Part shown: piece by piece, positions 35,100 to 46,149 of the stretch
Layout of the letters: every line of letters starts with the position of its first letter
Numbering within the stretch: the first letter of the stretch is position 1
DNA from: Puccinia triticina
Taxonomy: Eukaryota > Basidiomycota > Pucciniomycetes > Pucciniales > Pucciniaceae
Assembly: GCF_026914185.1 (NCBI RefSeq)
Contig: NC_070559.1
Span: 2,480,001-2,544,000 of the forward strand
Length of the DNA: 64,000 nucleotides
Direction: 5' to 3'
Made by a program: the position numbers and the translations under genes
The notes under the pieces: generated by a model
What the model saw: the letters and a program-made list of their open reading frames with translations, nothing else
Told to the model about the DNA's origin: nothing
Databases searched by the model: none

Positions 35100-38000
35100 A
35101 TGGACGGCCACCGCCAAGACAACAACGCTGCCGATGGGGCAGCCCCTCAGCCAACCTCCGGAATGTTGCCAGAATATAATTCAATTTTCGATATCATTGA
35201 AGGAAATCCCTTCGGACAGAGCCACATGGACCTCGCGGATCCCGCTGAGGTGGCCAGGCAGCGCCAAAACAGGTTTCTCTTCAATGCGCCCATGGGGGCC
35301 CATGTCCCTGCGGGGCCTCTGGACTCCAATGGTGCCCCCATGGCGAGTGGCAGCTCTGCTGATCCCCTCCAGCAGCTGCTCGACGCCGCAGGCTCTCATG
35401 CTCACACTGGCGGCCTGGATGTCGACTACATGGACCTCCAATTTTTCGGATTCGGCACATCGCCGGCAGCGTTCAACCATCATGGCCCGCAAGACGCCGC
35501 CGATGTTCCCAGCTGGAGTGATAGCCTCCTCATGGGTATTACCCATTCGGAGCCGCAGCCGCAACAGCAGCCCGGCACCGAGGCGTGGCTGGACCCAATT
35601 CTGGCAGAGTTGGCGCCGGCACCTCAGGTTGCTGCCGCCCCTCAAGGCCCTTCTGCAGCCTATGCTCCCGCGCAACCCTTCTTCACCGGCGCCCAACCCG
35701 CTCCGGGGCAGCCCTTCCCCGAGGCTTCTCAGGCCGCTCCCCCGCAACCCTTCCACACCGGAACGGATGGCAACCAGCCGCTTCGGTTCGAGGACCTCAT
35801 GGATTACCCTGGATCCCCTCAACGTTCCCCTTCCAACGCCGGCACAGGCCCTGCAATGATGATTGACGGGCCTGCTGCTGGACCTGCACTCCCATTCGTG
35901 CCTCCGCCCATCGATCCGGACGAGACTGTTGCCTACGCCAATCGCTCTAGTCCTCGACTCAACCGGGGCGAGCTTGGCCTTGAATCTATGTTCCGTGAAA
36001 TGGAAGAGCAGGCTGAGCGGGGCGCCGCGCTTCGTGACAACAATCGCCCCAGTGATTCTGCTCCCGCAGCACCCGCCTTAGAGTCGTCTCCGTCAGAAGA
36101 CACAAGCGAGTCTATGCGATCCCTCTTTGGGGGCTCCAATGACAACAATTCTTCCAAGCCCCCCTCCCCGCATGGAGGCGAGTCCGCAGGCCCTGCTGGC
36201 CCAGGCTCTCCTGCACCCCCGCGAAACCCCTCCCCAGCTGCTGCGCCAGCCCAAGCTCCAGCCACGCAAAACTCGCCTCAACGCCACACACCTGATCCGC
36301 AGCGTTCCGAAGACGATGAGCAGAGCTCACCTGAAGGCCTTTTTGGTGGAGACGAAGACGACGAATCCGAGTCGCCGCCTGCAGCAACCACCTCTGTGCA
36401 AGCGGGCTCGGGTCAAACGGGCGGCGACCCACCTCGCCCTGCCCTTCCTCCACTTGCGCTACCCCCCAGAGGAAGACCTGGTGTTGTACCTGCAGGCGCT
36501 GCTCCCACTATTCAACTAGCGCTACCCCCTAATGGGAGACCTGGTGTTTCCCCCCGCCGTGCTGCTCCCACTATTCAACTAGCGCTACCCCCCAACGGGA
36601 GACCTGGTGTTTCCCCCCGCCGTGCCGGTCCCGCAATTCAGTTAGCGCTTCCCCCCAACGGGAGACCCGGTGTTTCAGGGGGCCCCGCAGCTGCCCCTCC
36701 CCCTCCCGCCCCGCGCACCGCGGCACCGCGCACTGCCCCATCGCTGTTTGTGCCACGCCCTGGGACCGGACGTACGATCGCCACCAGAAGTTCCAAGAGC
36801 CCTCAACCCCCAGCCGCCAGCCAGCCCGCCGCTCGAAAGCAACCCCGCAATGCTCAAGCTTCCTCCACCACTGGCAGCACCTCGCAGCCTCCCGCCCAGT
36901 CCTCTTCAGCCAACCCTGCAACATCCAACACCGGGGGAGCCAAGAAAGTAACCAAGGGCGAACGCGTAAAGTGCGACGAGTGTGGCGCTGATCTGGCTAA
37001 ATCGAGCCTGAGGAAACACAAGATTGCCAAACACGCTCCGCCGCCAACTCAACCTCCCTGCCCATTCTGCGATGGACCAAAAACTTCTCTTGATATCGCG
37101 CGCCACATCAGGAAGTGCCACGAGGATATCTATGAACGAATGCAGCGGACCGGCGAGAAAGCGGAAGACATTGCGCGTGAATACGCCGCCAACCAGGCCA
37201 ACCAGAACACTTCTAACCCTTCTGCTGGCCCGAGTCGTGCCACTGCCGGCCCGAGTCGTGCCCCTGCTGGTCAGGGTATTGCCACTGCCGGCCCGAGTCG
37301 TGTCCCTGCTGGTCAGGGTAATGCCACTGCCGGCCCGAGTCGTGCCCCTGCTGGTCAGGGCAATGCCCCTGCCGGCCCGAGTCGTGCCCCTGCTGGTCAG
37401 GGTAATGCCTCTACAGATATCCCAATTATCCCAGATGGTGATATCCCAGTTATCCCAGAGGGTGACATCCCAGTGCCAGATTTCTCCGCGCTCCCGACGC
37501 GCTCAGGACGATCCAACCCAGGTCCAGTGGCCAGCACGTCTACTTTACCCCCTGCCAAAAGACAACGCAGGGCGGCCACGGCTAAAGCCAGTGGCAGGGC
37601 CGCAACCGACAAGAAGGGCAAGGGTAAGGCACGCGCAGTCGACCCTTCTTCCGACGAAGATGAGGGAACGGGCCGCAAGAAGAAACCCAAGAAGCGGGCA
37701 CCCGCTGGAGCAGAGGGAACGGGCCGCAAGAAGAAACCCAAGAAGCGGGCACCCGCTGGAACAGGCAGAGTCCCCAAACCAACCGCGCAATGCCCTATTT
37801 GCAAAAACTTCCGATCAGTCAAGAATATGAAAAGGCATATTAAATCCCATGATCCAAACACCTCATACCCCTGCCCCATCTGTGGAGACCCGCTTAGGAA
37901 CCCAGGTGACATCAATCGCCACATAGAAGCCAAACATCCGGGACATGAACTCCCGATGCGTGCCGTGGAGGAGGGGGAGGAGGAGGAGGAGGAGGAGGAG

Positions 38001-38126
38001 GAGGAGGAGGGTGAGGAGGAGGAGGAGGAGGAGGAGGAGGAGGAGGAGGAGGAAGATGAGCAAGAAGAGCAAGAGTACAATCAACCTGAAGGTTCCAACT
38101 CTCGCTCAAAGAGAAAGAGGAACTGA
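35100..38126 (+). CDS. Large C2H2 zinc-finger protein with internal repeats and poly-Glu tail
   Basis: Single-exon frame of 1008 residues from an ATG just after the promoter. Residues 1-330 are P/A/Q rich with acidic patches, like an activation region. Residues 455-535 hold three to four copies of a unit containing LALPPNGRPGVS. About 624-645 (CDEC...HKIAKH) and 654-675 (CPFC...HIRKCH) form one pair of C2H2-type fingers. Residues 710-775 carry about six AGPSRAPAGQGNA copies. GTGRKKKPKKRAPAG occurs twice near 860-885, a likely nuclear localisation signal. A second finger pair lies at about 898-950 (CPICKNF...HIKSH and CPICGDP...HIEAKH). A run of about 30 Glu precedes a basic end. Probably a nuclear DNA- or RNA-binding regulator; no named orthologue recognised. 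Confidence 0.88.
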   Translation: MDGHRQDNNAADGAAPQPTSGMLPEYNSIFDIIEGNPFGQSHMDLADPAEVARQRQNRFLFNAPMGAHVPAGPLDSNGAPMASGSSADPLQQLLDAAGSHAHTGGLDVDYMDLQFFGFGTSPAAFNHHGPQDAADVPSWSDSLLMGITHSEPQPQQQPGTEAWLDPILAELAPAPQVAAAPQGPSAAYAPAQPFFTGAQPAPGQPFPEASQAAPPQPFHTGTDGNQPLRFEDLMDYPGSPQRSPSNAGTGPAMMIDGPAAGPALPFVPPPIDPDETVAYANRSSPRLNRGELGLESMFREMEEQAERGAALRDNNRPSDSAPAAPALESSPSEDTSESMRSLFGGSNDNNSSKPPSPHGGESAGPAGPGSPAPPRNPSPAAAPAQAPATQNSPQRHTPDPQRSEDDEQSSPEGLFGGDEDDESESPPAATTSVQAGSGQTGGDPPRPALPPLALPPRGRPGVVPAGAAPTIQLALPPNGRPGVSPRRAAPTIQLALPPNGRPGVSPRRAGPAIQLALPPNGRPGVSGGPAAAPPPPAPRTAAPRTAPSLFVPRPGTGRTIATRSSKSPQPPAASQPAARKQPRNAQASSTTGSTSQPPAQSSSANPATSNTGGAKKVTKGERVKCDECGADLAKSSLRKHKIAKHAPPPTQPPCPFCDGPKTSLDIARHIRKCHEDIYERMQRTGEKAEDIAREYAANQANQNTSNPSAGPSRATAGPSRAPAGQGIATAGPSRVPAGQGNATAGPSRAPAGQGNAPAGPSRAPAGQGNASTDIPIIPDGDIPVIPEGDIPVPDFSALPTRSGRSNPGPVASTSTLPPAKRQRRAATAKASGRAATDKKGKGKARAVDPSSDEDEGTGRKKKPKKRAPAGAEGTGRKKKPKKRAPAGTGRVPKPTAQCPICKNFRSVKNMKRHIKSHDPNTSYPCPICGDPLRNPGDINRHIEAKHPGHELPMRAVEEGEEEEEEEEEEEGEEEEEEEEEEEEEEDEQEEQEYNQPEGSNSRSKRKRN

Positions 38127-41037
38127 TCCTCCCCTCTCATTCCTTTGCCGGTGCTCTTTGGTGTGTACCCTATTTCATCTTCTTTTTTTCTATTGACTCG
38201 TTCCACTCCACCCCCTTCAAATCCCATGTGCTGGCCACTTCTCATTTCTCACTATTCGGGATACCCTCTGGCAGAACTATTTTTTTCTCTACTACTAACA
38301 TTTCTGCCCTTTCAATTGCACTGTATAAAGTTGCTTTCTGCTTCTTAGTTGTCTTTCTCTATGCCTGCTCTTCTAGTCTCTACAATCTTTATCAAACTCC
38401 ATAATTTAATCTTGCACCGTATAAAGTTGCCGCCATCTTTTCACATAGATCTCGCTTGTCTGCTCCTACTGCTCTCTATTTTGACTTAATCAGTAATAAA
38501 AAAACTAAAACCATCTTTATCACTGTGAGCATAATCAAGCCTTTTCTGCCGAGAACGGTTTGAGAAATCCACTGCTGGTTTCAGTACTTGATAAAATTTC
38601 ATGAGTTGATTTTTGGCCTTGGACCTGGATCTAACAAGCCGAAGATCCACCGATGCTGACTTGAATTGGACAGGCCGGGAGATCAGAAGCCTCATAAATG
38701 GTGAAATACCCTTTTTTCCTTCCTCGCATATTTTTTGTGAGTGAGGTAAAAGATGTTGCCTTCACGCTCTTTAACAATCATCCTTCCCTTCCCCGGATTG
38801 GATTCATTTCATTACGCGGTTTATTTAATTATACAAAATCTAGTTTTATTATCCTCACTGATTCTTTCCTCCCTTTTTACTCGAGAGAACACATTGATCT
38901 CAGCCTTAGTTGAAAAGCCACCTCTACATGTTCTTCACATTTATACGCACCGGCTGCCGACATAAGTCAGGATCAAGTGCCCAATACAACTTGAGAAGAT
39001 GGGAAAATCCTCAGCAGGAGCGCACAAGATTGAATACATGGAGGAGAAAACAGAACAGAACGAGACCTCTTTAAAGCGGAAGCGTGGTCTTGGAGGCAGA
39101 ACATATAATTCGCGAGGAATGCTACTCCAATAAGCTTAAATGGTGTGGCCGGAAAGTTTTCCCTTTCATGAGCGGCTGGCGCACAGCTGCGCCCTATGTT
39201 AGCTGGTATGTGTATGAATCCCTCTTGTGAAATTAACTGATTCCCTCTCTTGCCTGAGGCTTTGGTGGAGGTACTTATGACTTATTAGTTATCAAGAATG
39301 TTTGCGTGAGAGATATTTTGGTTTTGGTGGTGTTTTCCTTTGAACAACCAGAACTCAACTCTGAACATACGGAACCTTCTGAATTTTTGGTGGATGGTAC
39401 ACCTGCATCTGCTCCTCCTCCTGATATAATTTCAGACTCCCCCACCCCCATCTTCACCTTGCTTTTATTTTTCTAAAACATCCATTTCCTTGAGTTTCTT
39501 GGAATTTCCACCAGATCAGAAAACAAATGCCCGTGCACAGTCATCTCAAGATCAATTTGCTGGATAAAGTCAACTTTCATTGGTTTGGTGAGCTATGTTG
39601 ATACAGAATGAAACACCGGGAAATATGTGGCACGCCGAAGCCCAAGAGGGATCCCTCTTGGCCAGCAGGTATACATGTACCATCTCGCCAAGAGGGATCC
39701 CTCTTGGCCAGCTGGTGGAGCTACATGTTGGTGTGCTGCATGCTGCATTGTGCCATGCTACAGAAATTTTAGCGCCAAAAAATTCCAAAAAGCCACTAGA
39801 AAGTGTAGCAGGCCGTTTTTTGTGCCCTGTGTGTGTAGCGCTAGCTCAGATCCCCCACAATTGTGCTAACACTTCACTAAATGTTAGTCAAATTCCACTA
39901 CACAACACCATGGTAATGCTGCGGTTAGCATAGCTGGCCCATTGGTAGTTCATTGGTAAAGATCTGTTGATTTTCCAGCCTTCTCAAAATCAAGATGGGG
40001 ATCCAACCTACCAATTTCCAGTCATTTGCATCATTATCCTTGTGAGGTTGGTCGTGGAAAGATCTCTTACACATCTGACCAAACAGGAATCACCCAATTG
40101 ACTGTAGGGCTCACCATACCTGATGCAACTTGCTCAATGGCAGATATTTTAGATTGTGAAGCTTTTAAATAAGCATCATAATGGTAGGAGCAATTATTGG
40201 GCTGGGGGACACAAGAAAAACATCTTCTTTTGCAGATGTGGCAGGAGGCAGGTGCCTTTCTCAGATGGTCCCTGTGTGATTGGGCAACATCTCCTTTGAA
40301 CTTTGTTGACATGGTGCTTTGGAGAGGACAGGTTATCGCATGCAAGCTGATTGCGCCCTCACACCACAATTTTCCCTTAAATTTGTGCATCAGAGGCCAA
40401 GGGAGATCTGCTTCACAGTGTCAGAAGCATGCTCAGATGCCATGCGTGTGTGTATGGCAGGGGGAGACTGTCTTATTTTCTTTATTCCCCTTTTCGTACA
40501 TCTAGACATAAAAATCTCTTGCGCACGTCCCTCATCATCACCGTCATGAAGTCCAAAATCAAACCTAAATAATCCCTGCATCATTGCAGGCATGCTTTTC
40601 TCATACTTTTAATCATGTACATACTTGTGATCTAAACTTTTGCTTCTTATTCTTTTGTTATCTCTTTACGCTCTTTTCCATTCAGCTGGAGTCAAAAGTG
40701 TCTTGTCGGAGTCATCATTTATGATTTAAATCTTATTGTCTCAGGTCACTTCGTATTATCCTGAAATTTACAGTTCAGACCAGCTTTTAGGTTGTGTAGT
40801 GCTCACCCTCCATCCGGTCAGCGTAGTACAACAAGCTGTGTTTTCCCACTCCATGCCGGAAGGAAGCAGCCATTCAACAAAAATGGCACCAAATTGGAAT
40901 GGTAAAACTAATCTTTGAACTTAGGATTCAGGTGGTGAACAAGATCACATTCAGTGCCAAGCATATGAAGAGAGAGATTCCGGAGTCACAGCGAAGAGGG
41001 GGCTAGTGGGAGTATCTTTTTGTGGGTGTGGATCTCT
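38127..41037. other. Intergenic, 2.9 kb
   Basis: T/C-rich downstream sequence of the zinc-finger gene, then unremarkable A/T-rich DNA. The only clear structure is the pair of perfect palindromes at 39642-39708. Short frames show no recognisable product. Confidence 0.5.
39642..39708. repeat. Twin perfect palindromes, 46 bases apart
   Basis: CCAAGAGGGATCCCTCTTGG at 39642-39661 is repeated inside GCCAAGAGGGATCCCTCTTG at 39687 onward (palindrome 39687-39708). Each is a perfect palindrome of 20-22 bases around a GGATCC centre; the spacer is 25 bases. Confidence 0.9.
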
Positions 41038-43230
41038 TCAATGAGGCTTCCGTTTTTTTTTTGCAGCATGCTGTTCCTCGTCAGGTCCTCCGGCCATCTG
41101 CTCGCCTGGCATCGGAATCATCAAAGCCCACTGCTGTACACAGCCGACTTTGCCAAGGGGTCCCTCGAACAGTTTCCCGTCTTCGGCATGATACTGCTGG
41201 GATTTGAAGGCCGGATAAACGTCGGGTGGGACAAGGAAGTAAAGCCTGGGGTGAGAGTCAGACGTGTTGACCACCTCGTGAGCCTCGCTGAGGCTCTGGT
41301 GCTTGATCGGACGGGTTTGCGAAACAGACACTTGGAAAAAAGTTGCCGGTCCACGCAACATATCGAGTGACGACAGGCACCTCGGTGGTCAGGTCCACTT
41401 CTTCCCAAGCTCAGAAGACTTGACACTCGGCCGCGGGAAACGTGACCTCAAGGCTCTGGCCGCCCCGCGGATCTCCTAATTCGCAACGTCTACGGACTTG
41501 GAACCTTCCCCCATCTCCCAACACAGCATGAGCGTAGCACTCGAACATCAGTCCACGGAGGTTGTCAAAATTGTAGTCTAAACCGTAGTTGCCAGGATTT
41601 TGGAGGAAAGGCTTCAGGTCAGTGTGAATTTGCCGCGCAAATCTGTCGACCACTGCCTTCTCAACTCGGCGTGATGCCCATGCCAACTGATAGTGAGCAA
41701 GATTTCCATCGGGGTGTCTACATAGGTGTATCATATGATGTGAATACTCTCTCCGTCAGGCCTTCTGTCCCGATGTGCATATAAGATATTGATCAATCGA
41801 CCTTGGTTGATGGCTTGAGTCAGCTTCACGACTAGATCATGCAATACAGCATCAGTGTTGCCAGATGCTTTGAGTTCAGCTGACTCAAAAAGCTGGTCCA
41901 TGAGGTCTGTCGGCAATATTTCTTCATCTGGATAGAGGAAGGCTTGGCAATTTTTCAATTCCTCATCACTCCACGGTTCCATATACAATAGCTCTGATCT
42001 CGGTATCTTGAGAACTATTTTGTAATGGTCGCGCAGTGGAGAGGTGAGGACTAGCGTCCAGGCGTTGACAAAGGACAGCATTGGAGCTTGACCATCCACA
42101 ATGTACATGGTTTCGGGATTGGCGAGAGCGCTGAGGAGCTCAGGACTGTCAGAAGCTACCCGTTCAACGCCCCTTGAAGTCATCAAATAGGTCGGAGGAA
42201 CACCCAATCCAGATGAAACAGGCTGCCACACCACAGTTTTTTTCTGGCATGCAGCAATCCACATGTAGTAAGCCGAAAAAACCGTCTTTCCAATCTCCGG
42301 AGTACCGGTAACGACTGATTTGTGAACTTTCCTGGCCTCAAAACGCTCGCAGAGCTCTTTGTATATCGGGCGGACGAGGAGGCTGCGGCCAAGGTTTCGT
42401 TCTCCAAGCACATAGGATTCTTTGAGCTTCAAATGTTGCATCTTGCCGACGGGGACAATGGTGGCATCAGCTGGGAGAGCCTGCCAGAAGCGTCCGAGGT
42501 CCTCTAAAGGATTCGATTTGACTACAAATAAACAGACAAAACATTTAATAATCGAGCCGAGAGAGAGGGGGGGGGGGACAAGAGCTTTAACTTTGCATTG
42601 CTGGCAGGGGAGGTACCTTTGAATATGAGAGGAGTCTCCAAGAAGGGGCAACAAGCAAGTTCTGCGGCGTGTTCTTCAAGGCGCGAGGTTGGAGTGAGCG
42701 CCTCCGTTTCTTTGGTGGTATGCAAAGTGATATTTGACGTGTCGGTGGCAATCAAATAATTCGTGAATTTATCTCTTGCCGCGCGCGCGAGGTCTTCAAC
42801 CGATACCAGATCTTCCGTTTGAACAACAACAAGAATTTCCTTGAATGATAACAAAATTTTCGGAGGAGCCTTGGGAATATGAGATTGCGTGTGGACCGAC
42901 TTCTGAGTGTGGGATGGGAGGTCCTCTAGGGCGTCTGATTTGACGACAAATAATCAGACGGAACAGTTAATAATCAAGCACAGAGAGTTTTAGGTTTGCA
43001 TTGCTGTCACAAGGGTTTGGGCGCGGACGGGACAGAGGCTGACCTTTGATTAGAAGAGGAGTCTCCGGGGCGGCGCAACGGGATAGTTGTTCAGCGTTTG
43101 CTGCAAGGCGTGAGGATGAAGTGAGTGCCTCTGCATGTTTGGTGGGATGCAGAGTGATCTCAGAGATGTTGAAATGACGCAAACTCAACACAAGTCCCGA
43201 TTCATTACGGGGGTATGGCTCGGGGGTGGC
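41038..43230 (-). pseudogene. Crinkler-like (CRN/RHS-type) NTPase protein gene, probably decaying
   Basis: Two tandem ubiquitin-like header exons (about 43192-43046 and 42870-42617; both carry ITLH(T/P)TK, EALT and SRL, then (I/L)(F/I)KG) precede a main exon from 42521. That exon has the FWQALP block and a P-loop of the GTPxIGKT form, and ends near 41731. The C-terminal nuclease-like region follows (ASRRVEKAV, LMFECYAHAVL, RLYFLVPPDVYPAF, VQQWALMI). These are features of fungal Crinkler proteins, which in oomycetes and some fungi act as host- or rival-directed effectors. Lesions: a frame change near 41735, TGA at 41411-41413, a frame change at an A6 tract (41336-41341), and loss of one splice acceptor. 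Sequencing indels could mimic some of these. The true start is unclear; no ordinary signal peptide is seen. Confidence 0.7.
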
Positions 43231-43397
43231 TGGTTCGGGGCCCCCGGCTGGAGTGGCCTCGCCGTATGACGGTTGACCCCATTCTCCCGGGAAAGTCGGA
43301 GCACACCACTACATCTCCAGATACCGACCCATCATGGCTGTGTGCGTTTCCGGTTCAGTCCTCCTCTCCAATGTATCATGACTGACAATCTCGACGG

Positions 43398-45452
43398 ATG
43401 TCCACCACCCGTAGTTGCTCCTTCTTCTTGAGAGGCACTTGCAAAGTTGAGCTTTTTTTTTTGGCTTTGTGTATGGTTTACAAGCGGTGACTGATGATTA
43501 ATTCTCTTCTGATTAGTATGGCAGCAATTGCCGGAACTCTCACGTGGTCGATGGGGCCAACAAGGCCGCCACTAACAGTAGCGCTTTACCGGGGCCTGAC
43601 AGCTTCGAAACGTGAGTGGATTCCGCAAGCGGCGTTTATATATACGAGAAGCAGGATGATCGATCTTGTTTAAACATGTTATACGCGATATTTTTCATGT
43701 AGATAGGATTTCCCGGACGATGCAAGACGACCTGACGAGCGAGAAACCGCTGTACTATCTCTCGGTTTACTCACCCCACAAGTCAGCCATTAACATGATT
43801 GATGGCACCGACGTGTCGCCGGAAGAGCTCCGGTTCCAAGCCTATCAAGCTCGCGCCAACAACACAACCTCCCAATACGTAAGCTTTGGATTCCCACGGC
43901 CGACCCGATCAAACAAACTTGCTGGATGATTGATTCTGAAGTCTTCCCCGGAGTGCAGGTGGCCCATGAAAGTCAGCTTCTACAGCAGATGGATTCGGTG
44001 GTGAAGATGGTCACCCAGAACCCGAAGGAATCCTACAAGCATTTCTACCACACCCAGAAGGCGCTAAACGATCCGAGCTCGACGTTCCGGAAGCCCACGG
44101 GAGGGGTGACGTCATTTGGGGTGAGTGCGTTTGGCTCGCCGAGCCCAGCGAGCGGCGGCGCATTTGGGCAAGCGGCCCAAGCTTTTGGGGGGTCTTCTTC
44201 TGCGGGCGGGTTCGGGGCGTTCAGCTCGCAGACCTCGACGACTCCGACGGTGTCAGCGTTCGGCCAGCCGTCGTCGGTCCGGCCAGCGATGAGCGCCTTT
44301 GGCCAGCAACAACAGCCCTCGGCCTTCGGCACGCCTTCCTCCTCCGGCACGCAGCCCGGGCCGGCGACCGCGTTTGGAAAGCCGTCCGCATTCGGCGCGC
44401 CCGCGGCCTTCGGCGCTCCCTCGGCACCGTCCGCCTTTGGCCAGCCTTCCCCATTCGGAGCCGCCTCTGCTTTCGGCAGCACGGCCAACCCCTCTGCGAG
44501 TGCCTTCGGGATGGCCTCTCAGCCGACCGGCGGCTTTGGCTCGGCTGCGCAGGGCACCTCGGGCTTCGGGGCAAGCGCCCAGACTGCCCCCGCCTTCGGG
44601 GCGGCCTCGACCGGCTCGTCCGTCTTCGGCGCAGCCACTCAACCAGCGACATCAACTCCCTCGGCCAGCGCCTTTGGCGGCCAATCGGCGCTCGGCACCT
44701 CGACGAGCGCATTCGGCCAGCCCACGACCGGTTCGGGCACAAGCTTTGGTCACCCATCCGCCTTCGGCCAGGCCCAGCAGCAGAGCCCATCCTCCGCATT
44801 CGGAAAGCCGTCGGCATTCGGCCAGTCCGCATTCGGGAAACCGGCCGCCTTTGGCCAGTCGGGCTTCGGCCAACAACCGGGCCCCTTCGGAGCAGGCCCC
44901 GCGACTCCCACTCCTTCGATGACGCCTCAGACAACGACCACAACGGCCTTCGGACAATCGTCGGCCTTCGGAGGCACAGGACCATCGACAACGCCGTTCG
45001 GCCAGCCTCCCTCCACCATGACCACTCCCCCATCAAGCAATACTCAAGCCGGTGGTCAGGGGCCGGCCGGGGCCGGCGGCTTTGCCGCTTTTGCGGGCGC
45101 CTCGCTTGCCACCCCGAGCTTCTCATCCCTCAACCAAGCTACTACTACCCCTCCCTCGACCACTCCGGAAGCTCCCAAGCCGACAGTCTCCGCCTTCGGG
45201 ACCCCGGCCTCCTCCCTCCCCGCGCCCACCAAGCCCGCCCCTTCCTCGTCGTTCTTCGGCTCCACTCCTGCCAACCACGCCCAGCCCTCCTCCCTCAAAT
45301 CCGCCGCAAATACCTTCAAACTCGTCGACCCTTTCTGGGCTGACGCTCCCGCTGAACAAGATCTGTCGCCCGCCCTTCTCGCCGCTTTTAAGGCCGATCT
45401 CTTCGCTTGGGAGTGTATTCCGGACGTCCCTCCTCCCCTCTCCCTACGCTAA
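43398..45452 (+). CDS. NUP42: Nup42/AMO1-type FG nucleoporin with CCCH zinc finger
   Basis: Four exons (43398-43445, 43517-43611, 43707-43878, 43959-45452) give 602 residues. The ATG at 43398 starts ten bases before a CCCH finger split by intron 1: CSFFLRGTC, then KYGSNCRNSH (C-x7-C-x5-C-x3-H, residues 7-24). Residues 40-170 are a conserved helical part (DDLTSEKPLYYLSVYSPHK). Residues about 175-520 are FG repeats, mostly AFG, SAFG and GFG in S/T/A/P/Q-rich spacers. The C-terminal segment (TFKLVDPFWADAP...DLFAWECIPDVPP) resembles the Gle1-binding end of yeast Nup42. Expected role: cytoplasmic face of the nuclear pore, mRNA export with Gle1 and Dbp5. Length fits filamentous-fungus AMO1 relatives. 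Its start lies close to, and divergent from, the Crinkler-like gene. Confidence 0.93.
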
Positions 45453-46149
45453 CACCCCCTCTCTTGTAATCCCTCACTCTCTCTTGGTGTCTGAAATGAC
45501 AGGGTTTTTTTTCTTAATTTTTTAATGTCGTTTCCACTCAAAAAAGAAGTGCGTAATGTATACTTCTGCCTTAGAACTTTTTACAGTCAGATATACATAT
45601 ATACACATACTCATGTTTGCATGTGCAGGTTTTTTTTTGTTACGGCCGTCACTATGTAATGTACATACACTTTCTTCCTCTTTGCTTTTTCTTTTGCTAC
45701 TTTGCATTTGCTTGTGCGTTAGCTGAGGGTTCCAAAAACCTGAAAAATCTCAGAAGTTTATAAATGTTGATGGTCATTCCCTGAATCAGAAACTCCCATT
45801 CTAACCCCTCCTCCAAATTTCGACTTGAACTTCGACTCTGGGAGCAACATGTCACAAGAGGATTTCAACACAACCACAGAACAACACAAAACAACACAAA
45901 AAATGGAAAGGAAACAACAAGAGAAAAGAGAAAGAAAACAACGGACCGGAGCGGTGAACCATTAACGTTGCAATTCCCCTTCTTGAAGATCTTGAGGCCT
46001 GTCCACATTTTGACTCTTGAGGTAGAACTGTGAATGTCCCGTTCTGCCTTCTTGACACCATGAATGAGCTGAATATTCTTGATCCTGAATAGCGCACCGA
46101 TCTGAACACCATGCTGTAAACTTGTAACTATTTGAATGAGAGGCCTGCT
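45453..46149. other. Convergent intergenic interval
   Basis: Separates the Nup42-type gene and the minus-strand secreted-protein gene, which end towards each other. A/T-rich with T homopolymers at about 45504-45512 and 45630-45639. No gene supported. Confidence 0.5.

Noticed and set aside
37397..38080. Minus-strand frame with a long serine run
   Set aside because: Antisense reading of the poly-Glu tract and zinc fingers of the plus-strand gene.
44221..45126. Minus-strand open frames (up to 301 codons) opposite the FG repeats
   Set aside because: Arginine-rich shadow of the repetitive FG-coding strand; the plus strand has the CCCH finger and nucleoporin features.
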